A DNA stretch of 64,000 nt from an uncultured Chloroflexota bacterium (lineage in GTDB: Bacteria > Chloroflexota > Anaerolineae > Anaerolineales > Anaerolineaceae). Within the stretch, counting starts at the first letter, position 1, and every line of letters begins with the position of its first letter. The stretch covers positions 16,360 through 80,359 of the forward strand of contig CADACE010000019.1 of NCBI GenBank assembly GCA_902786265.1, in the 5' to 3' direction. A program made the position numbers and the translations under genes. The notes beneath the pieces are model-generated. The model did no database searches and had not been told where the DNA came from. It saw only the letters and a program-made list of their open reading frames with translations. This document shows positions 16,871 to 25,071 of this stretch, piece by piece.

Positions 16871-16984
16871 AACAATTCAATTATAAAATAAGATAGAATA
16901 AATCTGAAAAATAAATGTGTTTTTCGAGAGCTGCAGGTCATTTTCCGAATCATTATTTTTCTGTCAGGATTGAAGGAGCAAAAA

Positions 16985-17851
16985 ATGCGAAAGATTTTTT
17001 TTATTGTCATTTTATTATTCCTGTGCAATTTTAAACTACCAAACATATCCGCACAGAAAACAACACTGACTCATACCCCTTCCGCTGCGGGTTCAGCAGA
17101 GACAGAAACACCGGAACCAACCGCTGAAGCGGCAAAATTTCCCGGCAAAGACGGAGCGGAAATGGTCTTCATTCCTGCGGGCTCATTCATCATGGGAACA
17201 GATGATGTAAACGCGCTGACATCCTCCCGCCCGGCGCATGAAGTCACACTCCGGGATTACTGGATCGACCGGTATGAGGTCAGCAACGCACAGTATGCCG
17301 CGTGTGTGAAAGCAAAATACTGTTCGGAGCCGAAAGAAATCAGCTCCGGCACCAGGAATGATTATTACAAAAGCGAAGACTATGCGAATTATCCTGTGAT
17401 CCACATAAATCATTATCAGGCGGCTGCCTACTGTGAATGGGCGGGGAAGCGGCTGCCTACCGAGGCGGAATGGGAAAAGGCAGCCCGGGGCGAACAGGGA
17501 TTCCTTTATCCCTGGGGAAACGACCTGCCGGATGAAATTCCCGCGCAGATCAACCGGTTTCAATCCGGCGACACCGCACCGGTGGATTCATTTCCGGAAG
17601 GCGCCAGTCCCTATGGCGTCTTCAATATGGAAGGTAATGTGTGGGAATGGACCGCGGACCAGTTTGACGAATTCTGGTACAGCAGCAGTCCCTCCGATAA
17701 CCCGAAAGCCTCATTCGGCATCAATGATTTTGTCATCCGCGGTTTTTCCTGGGCCTATCCGTTTTCCCGCTATGAAATCACGATCCGCAATGCTTTCTAC
17801 AGTCTCAACCACACCTACGATCTCGGTTTTCGCTGCGCATATTCAGAATAA
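16985..17851 (+). CDS. Secreted FGE/SUMF1-domain protein, probably not a formylglycine oxidase
   Basis: 288 residues from the ATG at 16985, preceded by GAAGGAG at 16972; the TTG at 16970 is upstream of that RBS. A signal peptide (about 1-20) is followed by a Thr/Glu/Pro-rich linker. The FGE fold covers about 45-288: MVFIPAGSFIMGTDD, YWIDRYEVSNAQYAAC, RLPTEAEWEKAARG, NVWEWTAD and LGFRCAYSE. The oxidase cysteine pair expected after the RG-x-SW motif is missing: there the sequence reads RGFSWAYPFSRYEITIR. It is therefore more likely a carbohydrate- or ligand-binding use of the fold. Confidence 0.82.
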   Translation: MRKIFFIVILLFLCNFKLPNISAQKTTLTHTPSAAGSAETETPEPTAEAAKFPGKDGAEMVFIPAGSFIMGTDDVNALTSSRPAHEVTLRDYWIDRYEVSNAQYAACVKAKYCSEPKEISSGTRNDYYKSEDYANYPVIHINHYQAAAYCEWAGKRLPTEAEWEKAARGEQGFLYPWGNDLPDEIPAQINRFQSGDTAPVDSFPEGASPYGVFNMEGNVWEWTADQFDEFWYSSSPSDNPKASFGINDFVIRGFSWAYPFSRYEITIRNAFYSLNHTYDLGFRCAYSE

Positions 17852-17873
17852 TTAATGAGAGCGGTACAAAAGG

Positions 17874-17924
17874 GACAGGTGAAAGTGCACCGGTTTAAAA
17901 TCCGCGGCACATTCACCTGTCTTT
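17874..17924 (+). terminator. Hairpin after the FGE-like gene
   Basis: GACAGGTGAA (17874-17883) pairs with TTCACCTGTC (17912-17921), 10 bp perfect, with a GC-rich inner part and TTT after the stem. Confidence 0.55.
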
Positions 17925-17927
17925 AGA

Positions 17928-17948
17928 CTCTAAACCCTGCTCCCTATT
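17928..17948. repeat. Heptameric tandem array 9 (3 units)
   Basis: CTCTAAA, CCCTGCT, CCCTATT in phase directly after the hairpin. Short, so listed with caution. Confidence 0.45.
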
Positions 17949-17980
17949 ATTAATAGTTTGTAAGAAATGTAATTAGCCCC

Positions 17981-18008
17981 TTGACTTTTTTTAAATAAAG
18001 ATTATTAT
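17981..18008 (+). promoter_or_regulatory. Promoter of groES-groEL
   Basis: TTGACT (17981-17986), 16-nt spacer, TATTAT (18003-18008). The predicted start of transcription falls at the left edge of the CIRCE operator. Confidence 0.75.
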
Positions 18009-18016
18009 ATTCATCG

Positions 18017-18043
18017 TTAGCACTTAGGGTTTTTAAGTGCTAA
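18017..18043 (+). promoter_or_regulatory. CIRCE operator (HrcA site)
   Basis: TTAGCACTT, nine bases, AAGTGCTAA: a perfect 9-bp inverted repeat differing from the consensus TTAGCACTC/GAGTGCTAA by one symmetric change. It implies repression by HrcA and induction by heat; hrcA is not in this window. Confidence 0.93.
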
Positions 18044-18092
18044 AACTGAAGAATGTTTATAAAATATCTGTTGATATTAAGGAGATAGAAAA

Positions 18093-18380
18093 ATGAATTT
18101 ACGTCCGTTGGGTAACCGTATCGTTGTTGAACCGATCGAACAGGAAGACATCACCGCCGGTGGTATCGTTCTTCCCGAAACCGCTAAAGAAAAGCCGCAG
18201 ATGGGTAAGGTTCTGTTTGCCGGAGCAGGCGACCGCAATGACAAGGGCGAACGCATCGCCATGGATGTCCAGGTCGGCGATACTGTCCTGTTCGCGAAAT
18301 ACGCAGGCACCGAAACCAAGATCGACGGCAAGAAGTTGCTGATCATGCGCGAAACCGATCTGCTCGCAGTAGTTGAATAA
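18093..18380 (+). CDS. groES: Co-chaperonin GroES
   Basis: 95 residues, the normal length. It forms the heptameric lid of the GroEL cage. The N-terminus [15 protein letters not shown], the mobile loop with [14 protein letters not shown] and the closing [17 protein letters not shown] are all typical. RBS AAGGAG lies at 18079. It is the first gene of the CIRCE-controlled unit; groEL follows after 96 nt that contain a small heptamer array. Confidence 0.97.
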   Translation: MNLRPLGNRIVVEPIEQEDITAGGIVLPETAKEKPQMGKVLFAGAGDRNDKGERIAMDVQVGDTVLFAKYAGTETKIDGKKLLIMRETDLLAVVE

Positions 18381-18386
18381 TAAAAA

Positions 18387-18414
18387 TCAGGTTTCAGGTG
18401 TCGGGTTTCAGGGA
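18387..18414. repeat. Heptameric tandem array 10 (4 units)
   Basis: TCAGGTT, TCAGGTG, TCGGGTT, TCAGGGA in phase, inside the transcribed groES-groEL spacer and starting 7 nt after the groES stop. Confidence 0.7.
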
Positions 18415-18476
18415 TCATACCGGACCGGCACCACGAAAGAATACAGAGAAAATAATTCGGAGGAATATAAATTATT

Positions 18477-20108
18477 ATGGCTAAACAATTAGTTTTCGGA
18501 GAAGATGCACGCAAAAAATTAAAGGTCGGTATTGACGTCGTCGCCAACGCTGTTGCCACGACCCTGGGCCCGAAAGGCCGCAATGTCGCCATTGACAAGA
18601 AATACGGCAGCCCGACCATCACTCACGATGGTGTGACTGTTGCGAAAGAAATCGAACTTCCCGATCCGTTTGAAAACATGGGCGCCCAGCTTCTGAAGGA
18701 AGCTTCCGCGAAAACCAATGACATCGCCGGTGACGGCACCACCACTTCCACTGTTCTGGCTCACGCCATCGTTACCGAAGGTCTGAAGAGCCTGGCAGCC
18801 GGCGCCAACCCGATGCTTCTGAAGCGCGGTATCGAAACCGCCGCGAAGGCTGTTTCCGAAGATATCCGCAAGCAGGCTATCGAAGTCACCTCCAAGGATG
18901 ACATCGCCAATGTCGCTACCGTTTCCGCTCAGGATTCCCACATCGGCAACCTGATCGCTGACGTCATGGACAAAGTCGGTAAAGACGGCGTCATTACCGT
19001 TGAAGAATCCAAGGGTCTTGAATTCGAAACCGAATACGTTGAAGGTATGCAGTTTGACCGCGGCTACATCAGCCCCTACTTCATCACCGACAATGACAAG
19101 ATGGAATCCAACATTCCGGATCCGTTCATCCTGATTTATGACAAGAAGATTTCCGCTGCCCAGGATCTGGTTCCCCTTCTCGAAAAGATGGTCCAGACCG
19201 GCAAACGCGACCTGGTCATCATCGCTGAAGATGTTGACGGCGAAGCTCTGGCTACCCTCGTACTGAACAAACTGCGTGGTATGCTGAACGTCCTGGCCAT
19301 CAAGGCCCCGGGCTTCGGCGATCGCCGCAAGGCCATGCTGCAGGATATCGCCACCCTCACCGGTGCTTCCGTTATCTCTGAAGAAACCGGCCGCAAGCTG
19401 GACAGCGCTACCCTCGCTGACCTCGGTCACTGCGAAAAGGTCATCGCTGACAAGGATAACACCACCATTGTCGGCGGCAAGGGCGATAACGACGCCATCA
19501 AGGCCCGCATCGACCAGATCCGCATCGAAATCGACAAGACCACCAGCGACTATGACCGCGAAAAGCTGCAGGAACGCCTGGCGAAACTGAGCGGCGGCGT
19601 TGCCATCATCCGTGTCGGTGCCGCAACCGAAACCGAACTGAAAGAAAAGAAGCATCGTGTGGAAGACGCTCTTTCCGCTACCCGCGCGGCAGTGGAACAG
19701 GGTATCGTCCCGGGCGGCGGTGTCGCACTGCTGAACGCTTCCGCGAAGGTTCAGGGTCTCAAGAGCGCTGTTGAAGACGAACAGACCGGTATCAACATTG
19801 TCCGCAAGGCTCTGGAAGTCCCGATGCGCAAGATCGTTGAAAACGCCGGCAAGGACGGTGCTGTGATCGTTGCCAACATCAAAGCCCAGCAGAAGGCCAA
19901 GCGCTCCAACCGCATCGGTTACAACGTGCTGACCGATAAGTATGTCGACATGATCGAAGGCGGCGTTTCTGACCCGGCAAAGGTCACCCGCGGCGCACTC
20001 GAGAACGCAGCTTCCATCGCTGCCATGATCCTCACCACCGAAGCGCTGATCACCGATATTCCGGAACCGGAAAAGGCTGCTCCCGCTCCGCAGATGCCTG
20101 AATACTAA
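18477..20108 (+). CDS. groEL: Chaperonin GroEL
   Basis: 543 residues. ATP-driven protein-folding cage. Signatures: [31 protein letters not shown] with the catalytic Asp, ALEQG-like [24 protein letters not shown] lies at 18460. The C-terminus ends [15 protein letters not shown], without the Gly-Gly-Met tail common in GroELs; that tail lines the cavity floor and is not essential everywhere. Codon use is strongly biased, as expected for a highly expressed gene. Confidence 0.98.
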   Translation: MAKQLVFGEDARKKLKVGIDVVANAVATTLGPKGRNVAIDKKYGSPTITHDGVTVAKEIELPDPFENMGAQLLKEASAKTNDIAGDGTTTSTVLAHAIVTEGLKSLAAGANPMLLKRGIETAAKAVSEDIRKQAIEVTSKDDIANVATVSAQDSHIGNLIADVMDKVGKDGVITVEESKGLEFETEYVEGMQFDRGYISPYFITDNDKMESNIPDPFILIYDKKISAAQDLVPLLEKMVQTGKRDLVIIAEDVDGEALATLVLNKLRGMLNVLAIKAPGFGDRRKAMLQDIATLTGASVISEETGRKLDSATLADLGHCEKVIADKDNTTIVGGKGDNDAIKARIDQIRIEIDKTTSDYDREKLQERLAKLSGGVAIIRVGAATETELKEKKHRVEDALSATRAAVEQGIVPGGGVALLNASAKVQGLKSAVEDEQTGINIVRKALEVPMRKIVENAGKDGAVIVANIKAQQKAKRSNRIGYNVLTDKYVDMIEGGVSDPAKVTRGALENAASIAAMILTTEALITDIPEPEKAAPAPQMPEY

Positions 20109-20135
20109 TCCAGGAAAACGATACTAAAGATAAAA

Positions 20136-20166
20136 GATCCGGGGTTTTTCAACCCCGGTCTTTTTA
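20136..20166 (+). terminator. Rho-independent terminator of groEL
   Basis: CCGGGG and CCCCGG (extended by G-A/T-C ends) around a T-rich loop, followed by T5. Confidence 0.88.
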
Positions 20167-20180
20167 TTTCTATTAGAGAT

Positions 20181-20231
20181 AAAAAAGGACTGTCCCCTCC
20201 GGCCCGATTCCGGGCTTTTGGGGACAGTCCT
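20181..20231 (-). terminator. Rho-independent terminator of the ABC importer unit
   Basis: AGGACTGTCCCC (20186-20197) pairs with GGGGACAGTCCT (20220-20231), 12 bp, with an inner GCCCG/CGGGC stem. On the minus strand the stem is followed by six T. It ends the unit of the binding-protein gene. Confidence 0.88.
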
Positions 20232-20264
20232 GTCTGAATTCTCAACAGAATCGATCGATCGGTA

Positions 20265-21257
20265 TTACTTCATGAAAGTACCGGCCAGCATCTGGTCAAT
20301 GTAGCCCAGGTACTTGGTCTGGATTTCTTCCGGAACCAGATCGTTGATCTTACCGGCGGAAAGCACACCATTTTCGAGGGTTCCGTAAATCACTTCACCG
20401 CCGAAGGTGCCTTCCATGGTAGCCTTCATGGAAAGGCCGACGAGGGAGGAGTTGTCGGTAACCTGGGAACCGATGATGCACTCGTTCTGGCCAAGGAAGT
20501 CACCCGGCTGGGCGATGTCATAGACATTGATCTCACCGGCAGCCTTGTTATGTTCATCGATAGCCTGGCGGGCACCGGAGTCAACCGCGGAAGCGTCGCC
20601 GAAGAAGACATCCGCACCCTGGTCCATCATGGCTTTCGCGAATTCGATACCCTTACCGGAATCGCTGAAGGAACCGGCATAAACAGCATCCAGAAGGGTC
20701 ACTTCGCGGCCTTCCTGTTCAGCAACATACTTGGCAGCTTCGCCGTAGCCGGCATATTTACCAAGGGTGGTATCCAGTTCCATACCGCCAATGAAAGCGA
20801 TGGTGCCGGACTTGGTCATCAGACCGGCAAGTGCACCGGCGATCCAGCCGATTTCGGTCTTGTCAGGGAGCAGGGAAGTAACGTTGCCGTTGACAGCTTT
20901 TTCCGGGGTAGTGACAGCGCCGTTCAGGAGGGCGAAGTTGACTTCCGGATATTCTTCAGCAGCCTGCAGCACGGCATCGGTGTACTGGTTGCCCGGGGCA
21001 TAGATGAGGTCGAAGCCCATATCGCAGTAAGCGACGATGGTTTCATAATATTCGTTCTGGCTGATATTATCGGTATACTTGTAGGTCCAGCCATATTCAG
21101 CGGAAGCATCCACCATTGCCTGATAGGTAGCAGAGCCCCAGCCGCCATCATTGATGCTGGTATCGCTGATCATCGCGACCTGATAGTCCTTCGCGGAAAC
21201 GACACTGAAGCTCAGCGCCATTACCAAAGCCAACAGAACAACAACAAACTTTTTCAT
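20265..21257 (-). CDS. BMP-family nucleoside-binding protein of an ABC importer
   Basis: 330 residues from MKKFVVVLLALVM; RBS AAGGAGAAAG supports this start over an in-frame ATG 24 codons earlier. Signal peptide about 1-22. The mature protein has the family's DGGWGSATYQAM element and the pattern of repeated G-A-D and Y-A-P-G segments of the BMP/PnrA type, which bind purine nucleosides. There is no lipobox cysteine: cleavage would be after VVSA, giving a soluble protein. It is the last gene of the importer set (ATPase, two permeases, binding protein) with 108 nt between it and the permease gene. Confidence 0.88.
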   Translation of the reverse strand: MKKFVVVLLALVMALSFSVVSAKDYQVAMISDTSINDGGWGSATYQAMVDASAEYGWTYKYTDNISQNEYYETIVAYCDMGFDLIYAPGNQYTDAVLQAAEEYPEVNFALLNGAVTTPEKAVNGNVTSLLPDKTEIGWIAGALAGLMTKSGTIAFIGGMELDTTLGKYAGYGEAAKYVAEQEGREVTLLDAVYAGSFSDSGKGIEFAKAMMDQGADVFFGDASAVDSGARQAIDEHNKAAGEINVYDIAQPGDFLGQNECIIGSQVTDNSSLVGLSMKATMEGTFGGEVIYGTLENGVLSAGKINDLVPEEIQTKYLGYIDQMLAGTFMK

Positions 21258-21324
21258 AACTTTCTCCTTATTTTTATTCGGTCGACTCCATCCGATACCG
21301 GCAGAATCTTCCGTTTTCACACAC

Positions 21325-21359
21325 ATCACTGGTCACTGACCACCGGACACTGACCACTC
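21325..21359. repeat. Heptameric tandem array 11 (5 units)
   Basis: ATCACTG, GTCACTG, ACCACCG, GACACTG, ACCACTC in phase, lying between the permease stop (21366) and the binding-protein RBS. Confidence 0.75.
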
Positions 21360-21365
21360 AAACAG

Positions 21366-22295
21366 TTACCGTTCCTCAGGGCGGTAAGGCTGCCCCTTGG
21401 CTGCCGGACCGGACTTCTTCCCGCCCAGAATGCTCAGCACGATGATGGTAGCCACATAAGGGATCATCTGGAAGAACTGGTACGGGATACCGATGGACAT
21501 GACCTGCAAACGGATTTGCAAGGCATCACAGAAACCGAAGAAGAGACAGGCCAGCATCACACCGACCGCAGTCCACCGTCCGAAGATCACAGCCGCCAGA
21601 CCGATAAAACCGCGCCCTGCAATATTGCCTTCCGTGAAGGTGTTGGAATAGCAGGTAGTCAGATAAGCGCCGCCAATGCCGCAAAGGGCGCCGCAGATCA
21701 CACAGCTCAGGTATTTTATGCGGATCACGGGAATACCCAAAGTAGCGGCGGCTTTCGGATGTTCGCCCACAGCTTTATAATTCAAACCGGCCTTGGTCCG
21801 GTTGAAAAATATGGAGGTGAAAATCACCAGCGCGAAGGCCAGATAAACCATCGGTGTCTGGTTGAACAGCAGAGACCCGATCAAGGGGATATCCTTCAGC
21901 CCCGGGATATTGACCGTGTTCATCAGTTTGATCTGGTTCAGCTGGCTGCCGGCGCCGAAATAAATGCGGTTGATGAAGGAAGCCAGAGCAGGAGCGAAAA
22001 TGTTGATCGCCATCCCGTACACCGTGTGGTTCGCGCAAAGCGTGACTGTCGCGAAGGCATAGATCATGTTCACCAGGATCCCGGCAAGCGCGCCGCAGAG
22101 AATGCCGATCCAGGCAGATCCGGTGATGTAGCACATCAGGAAGCCCACCAGCGACCCGATCGCTGCCAGCCCTTCCAGACCGATGTTCACCATTCCGGCC
22201 CGTTCACTGTAAAGCTCTGCCGTCGCGATGAAAATCAGCGGCACTGCCATACGGACAGTCGCGAGGAGCAGATTGGAAATAAAGGTACTGTCCAT
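21366..22295 (-). CDS. ABC permease of the nucleoside/BMP type, second subunit
   Basis: 309 residues, about eight to nine membrane helices. The N-terminal RMAVPLIFIATAELYSERAG and MVNIGLEGL are typical of the NupQ/YufQ-like half of the BPD_transp_2 family. It forms the membrane channel with the upstream permease. Only two bases separate it from that gene, so the two are cotranscribed. The C-terminus is short and charged (KKSGPAAKGQPYRPEER). Confidence 0.92.
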   Translation of the reverse strand: MDSTFISNLLLATVRMAVPLIFIATAELYSERAGMVNIGLEGLAAIGSLVGFLMCYITGSAWIGILCGALAGILVNMIYAFATVTLCANHTVYGMAINIFAPALASFINRIYFGAGSQLNQIKLMNTVNIPGLKDIPLIGSLLFNQTPMVYLAFALVIFTSIFFNRTKAGLNYKAVGEHPKAAATLGIPVIRIKYLSCVICGALCGIGGAYLTTCYSNTFTEGNIAGRGFIGLAAVIFGRWTAVGVMLACLFFGFCDALQIRLQVMSIGIPYQFFQMIPYVATIIVLSILGGKKSGPAAKGQPYRPEER

Positions 22296-22297
22296 GT

Positions 22298-23362
22298 TTA
22301 TGCCTCCTTCTTTCCGGATGTAAGCCGCAGTCGGAACGCCTCAAACTCAGGCAGCTTGACCAATGCCAGTCCCGCGACCGTGAAAATGATCACCAATGCC
22401 TGAATGATATCGGAAACGCTGGTCGGAACTCCCGTAGCCGCCTGCATGGATGTAGACCCTACACGCAGGGCCGCGAAGAAGACCGCCACAAAAATCGTAG
22501 CCAGCGGGTTCAGCTGCCCGATGAGCGCCATCGCCACACCGTCAAAACCGTACCCGGAACCAAAACCGTTGATGAGGCGGAACTGCGTTCCCATCAATTC
22601 GGCAGCGCCGCCCAGACCGGCGACCGCTCCGGAAACGATAAAGCTCACGAACATCAATTTTTTGACCGGGAAGCCGTTGAAGCGGGAAGCTGTCATGTTA
22701 TAACCCACCGCCCGGATCTTGAAGCCGGCACTGGTTTTGAAGAGGAAGACCCACATCAAAATACCGACCGCGACAGCGATAGCGAAGCCCCAGGTAAAGC
22801 GAAGCTTCGGGAATATTCTGCCAAGCCTGTCAGCCTGAGGGACCTGCAGCGTCTGCGGAACCGAAGCGTCGCGCATCCAGTTGGTATAGATCACGCCCAT
22901 AAAAAGGGTCGCGACATAGTTGAGCATGATCGAAATGATCATCTCGTTCTGTCCGCGGGTGATTTTCAGAATACCGGGGATAAAGCCCCAGATGCCGCCG
23001 GCGATGGTCCCAAGCACCAGACAAAGAAGACAGACCAGCCAGCCTTCGACCCCTTTTTCACCGAGCAGCAGCGCGACAACACAGGCCGTCATGGCACCGC
23101 AAAGGAACTGCCCTTCACCGCCCAGGTTGAACACACCGCATTTGTAAGCAAAACAGGCACAGAGACCGCAGTAAATGAGCGGAGTCGCCTTGTTCAGCGT
23201 ATTTCCCAAAGCGTTGACAGTTCCGAAGGATCCCTTGATCAGATACTGCATGGCTTCCAAAGGATTGGCTCCGAGTGCGGCCATGATGATGCCCCCGATG
23301 ATGAACGCCAGCAAAATGGAAAGCAGCGGTACTATAAATCCGCTTGCATTTTTGATTTTCAT
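22298..23362 (-). CDS. ABC permease of the nucleoside/BMP type, first subunit
   Basis: 354 residues with about nine to ten membrane helices. Motifs ATPLIYCGLCACFAYKCG and FNLGGEGQFLCGAM fit the NupP/YufP-like half. ITRGQNEMIISIMLNY is the region expected to contact the ATPase. Its start overlaps the stop of the ATPase gene by four bases (ATGA). Confidence 0.92.
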   Translation of the reverse strand: MKIKNASGFIVPLLSILLAFIIGGIIMAALGANPLEAMQYLIKGSFGTVNALGNTLNKATPLIYCGLCACFAYKCGVFNLGGEGQFLCGAMTACVVALLLGEKGVEGWLVCLLCLVLGTIAGGIWGFIPGILKITRGQNEMIISIMLNYVATLFMGVIYTNWMRDASVPQTLQVPQADRLGRIFPKLRFTWGFAIAVAVGILMWVFLFKTSAGFKIRAVGYNMTASRFNGFPVKKLMFVSFIVSGAVAGLGGAAELMGTQFRLINGFGSGYGFDGVAMALIGQLNPLATIFVAVFFAALRVGSTSMQAATGVPTSVSDIIQALVIIFTVAGLALVKLPEFEAFRLRLTSGKKEA

Positions 23363-24891
23363 GCCTGACCTCCCTTCTTATTGCCCGTCATCGCGAGGCT
23401 GATCTCTTCGATCGGAGGATTCTTTCCCGAGAATTCGCCCATGATCTGTCCTTCAAAAATCACCAGGATCCGGTCAGACATTTCAATAACCTCATCGAAG
23501 TCCGCTGAGATCAGCAGAATACCGACATTATCCGCGCGGGCTTTGATCATCTGTTCATGGACAAAATCCGCGGCACCGATATCCAGACCGCGCGTCGGAT
23601 GGACCGCGATCAGCAGGTCCGGTTCGGATTCGATCTCCCGAGCCAGAATGACCTTCTGCTGGTTGCCGCCCGAAAGGCTGCGCACATCCTGGTCATATCC
23701 CTGACAGCGGATGTCATATTTTTGGATCATGTCTTTGGCGTATTGGTTGATCACACCCTGTTTCAGGAAGATACCGCTGGAAAAGCGCGGATTTTCCGTT
23801 TCCTTCAGGACCAGATTGTCCGCAACAGTCATATCACCGACAAGACCCTGCAGATTGCGGTCTTCGGGAATATGAGCGACGCCATCATTGATGAAGGCAT
23901 TCGGATCGAAGATCTGGATCTGTTTGCCGTTCATCGCAACAGACCCCTGATCCGGTGTGATCACACCGGCAATAACCTGTGCCAGCTGGGTCTGTCCGTT
24001 GCCGTCCACACCGGCAATGCCGACGATCTCCCCCTTATTGACTGCCAGGCTGACACCATTCAGCCCGTTATGTTTGTTATCCTTGTTGAAATCGACGGAC
24101 TTCAATTCGACTACCGGATCATAGGGAACTTCCTTCTTCTCATAATGGGAAGGCTTCAGTTCGCGTCCGATCATCAGGTCCGCCAGCTGCTGCCCGTCCA
24201 CATCACCGCGGTTGACTGTGGTGACAACTTCACCGAGACGAAGGATGGTGATACGGTCAGAAATGTGCAGTACCTCGCGCATTTTATGAGAGATGAAAAT
24301 GATGGATTTGCCTTCGGAAGTCAGCTTACGCATGATGGCAAAAAGCCCTTCCACTTCGGTATCCGTCAGCGCGGCTGAAGGTTCATCAAGGACCAGCAGC
24401 TCCGCGCCATGATAAAGAGCCTTGAGAATTTCCACACGCTGCTGGGCACCGACAGCCAGATCCGTGATCAGCTTATCCAGTTCGATATCCAGACCGTAGC
24501 GTTCGGAAAGCTCGATGATCTCTCTGCGGCGTGCTTCCCGGTTGATGAAGATCCCTTTGGAGTGTTTTTCACCGAGGATGATGTTTTCAAAAACAGTCAT
24601 CGCTTTCACCAGCATAAAATGCTGATGCACCATGCCGATACCCAAACGGGCTGCATGGTCCGGAGATTCAATATGGACTTCTTTCCCTTTGAGGAAGATC
24701 TTCCCATCTGTGGGCTGGTATAGCCCGATCAAAATGTTCATCAGCGTGGATTTTCCGGCTCCGTTTTCACCCAATAAAGTGTGCACTTCCCCTTCAGCAA
24801 TGGAAAGGTTGATGTTTTTATTGGCGTAAAAATTCCCGAAACGTTTGCTGATGCCTTCCATTCGGAGTATTTCTTTCAATTGCTCCTCCAT
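23359..24891 (-). CDS. ABC ATPase of the nucleoside importer (two nucleotide-binding domains)
   Basis: 510 residues from the ATG at 24891 (GAGGGA just upstream); an in-frame start nine codons earlier is possible. The first NBD has Walker A GENGAGKST, signature AVGAQQRVEI and Walker B LLVLDEPSAAL. The second half has GVDGNGQTQ at the Walker A place, signature LSGGNQQKV and LLIAVHPTRGLDIGA, with weaker catalytic residues, as usual in the sugar/nucleoside class. It energises the two permeases. TATAAT at 24943-24948 (minus strand) may be its -10 box. Confidence 0.93.
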   Translation of the reverse strand: MEEQLKEILRMEGISKRFGNFYANKNINLSIAEGEVHTLLGENGAGKSTLMNILIGLYQPTDGKIFLKGKEVHIESPDHAARLGIGMVHQHFMLVKAMTVFENIILGEKHSKGIFINREARRREIIELSERYGLDIELDKLITDLAVGAQQRVEILKALYHGAELLVLDEPSAALTDTEVEGLFAIMRKLTSEGKSIIFISHKMREVLHISDRITILRLGEVVTTVNRGDVDGQQLADLMIGRELKPSHYEKKEVPYDPVVELKSVDFNKDNKHNGLNGVSLAVNKGEIVGIAGVDGNGQTQLAQVIAGVITPDQGSVAMNGKQIQIFDPNAFINDGVAHIPEDRNLQGLVGDMTVADNLVLKETENPRFSSGIFLKQGVINQYAKDMIQKYDIRCQGYDQDVRSLSGGNQQKVILAREIESEPDLLIAVHPTRGLDIGAADFVHEQMIKARADNVGILLISADFDEVIEMSDRILVIFEGQIMGEFSGKNPPIEEISLAMTGNKKGGQA

Positions 24892-25071
24892 TTCTCCCTC
24901 ATAGCGGGTTGTTGTCAAACAGAAACGTCAGTAATTAATATTATTATACTCAAAAGCAAACGATAATTATCATGTTTTGGTCAGATAATTCTCTTAATTT
25001 GTCAGACAATTCACCTTTTCTGAAGAACCGGTAAAAAATGTCAAAACAGAACGCTGAACCTTTATAAATAT

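Noticed and set aside
16985..17851. Sulfatase-modifying enzyme (formylglycine generating)
   Set aside because: No active-site cysteines and no sulfatase gene in the window.
18519..19655. Long minus-strand frame of 378 codons across groEL
   Set aside because: It is a shadow of the highly biased groEL reading frame; no RBS or family resemblance.
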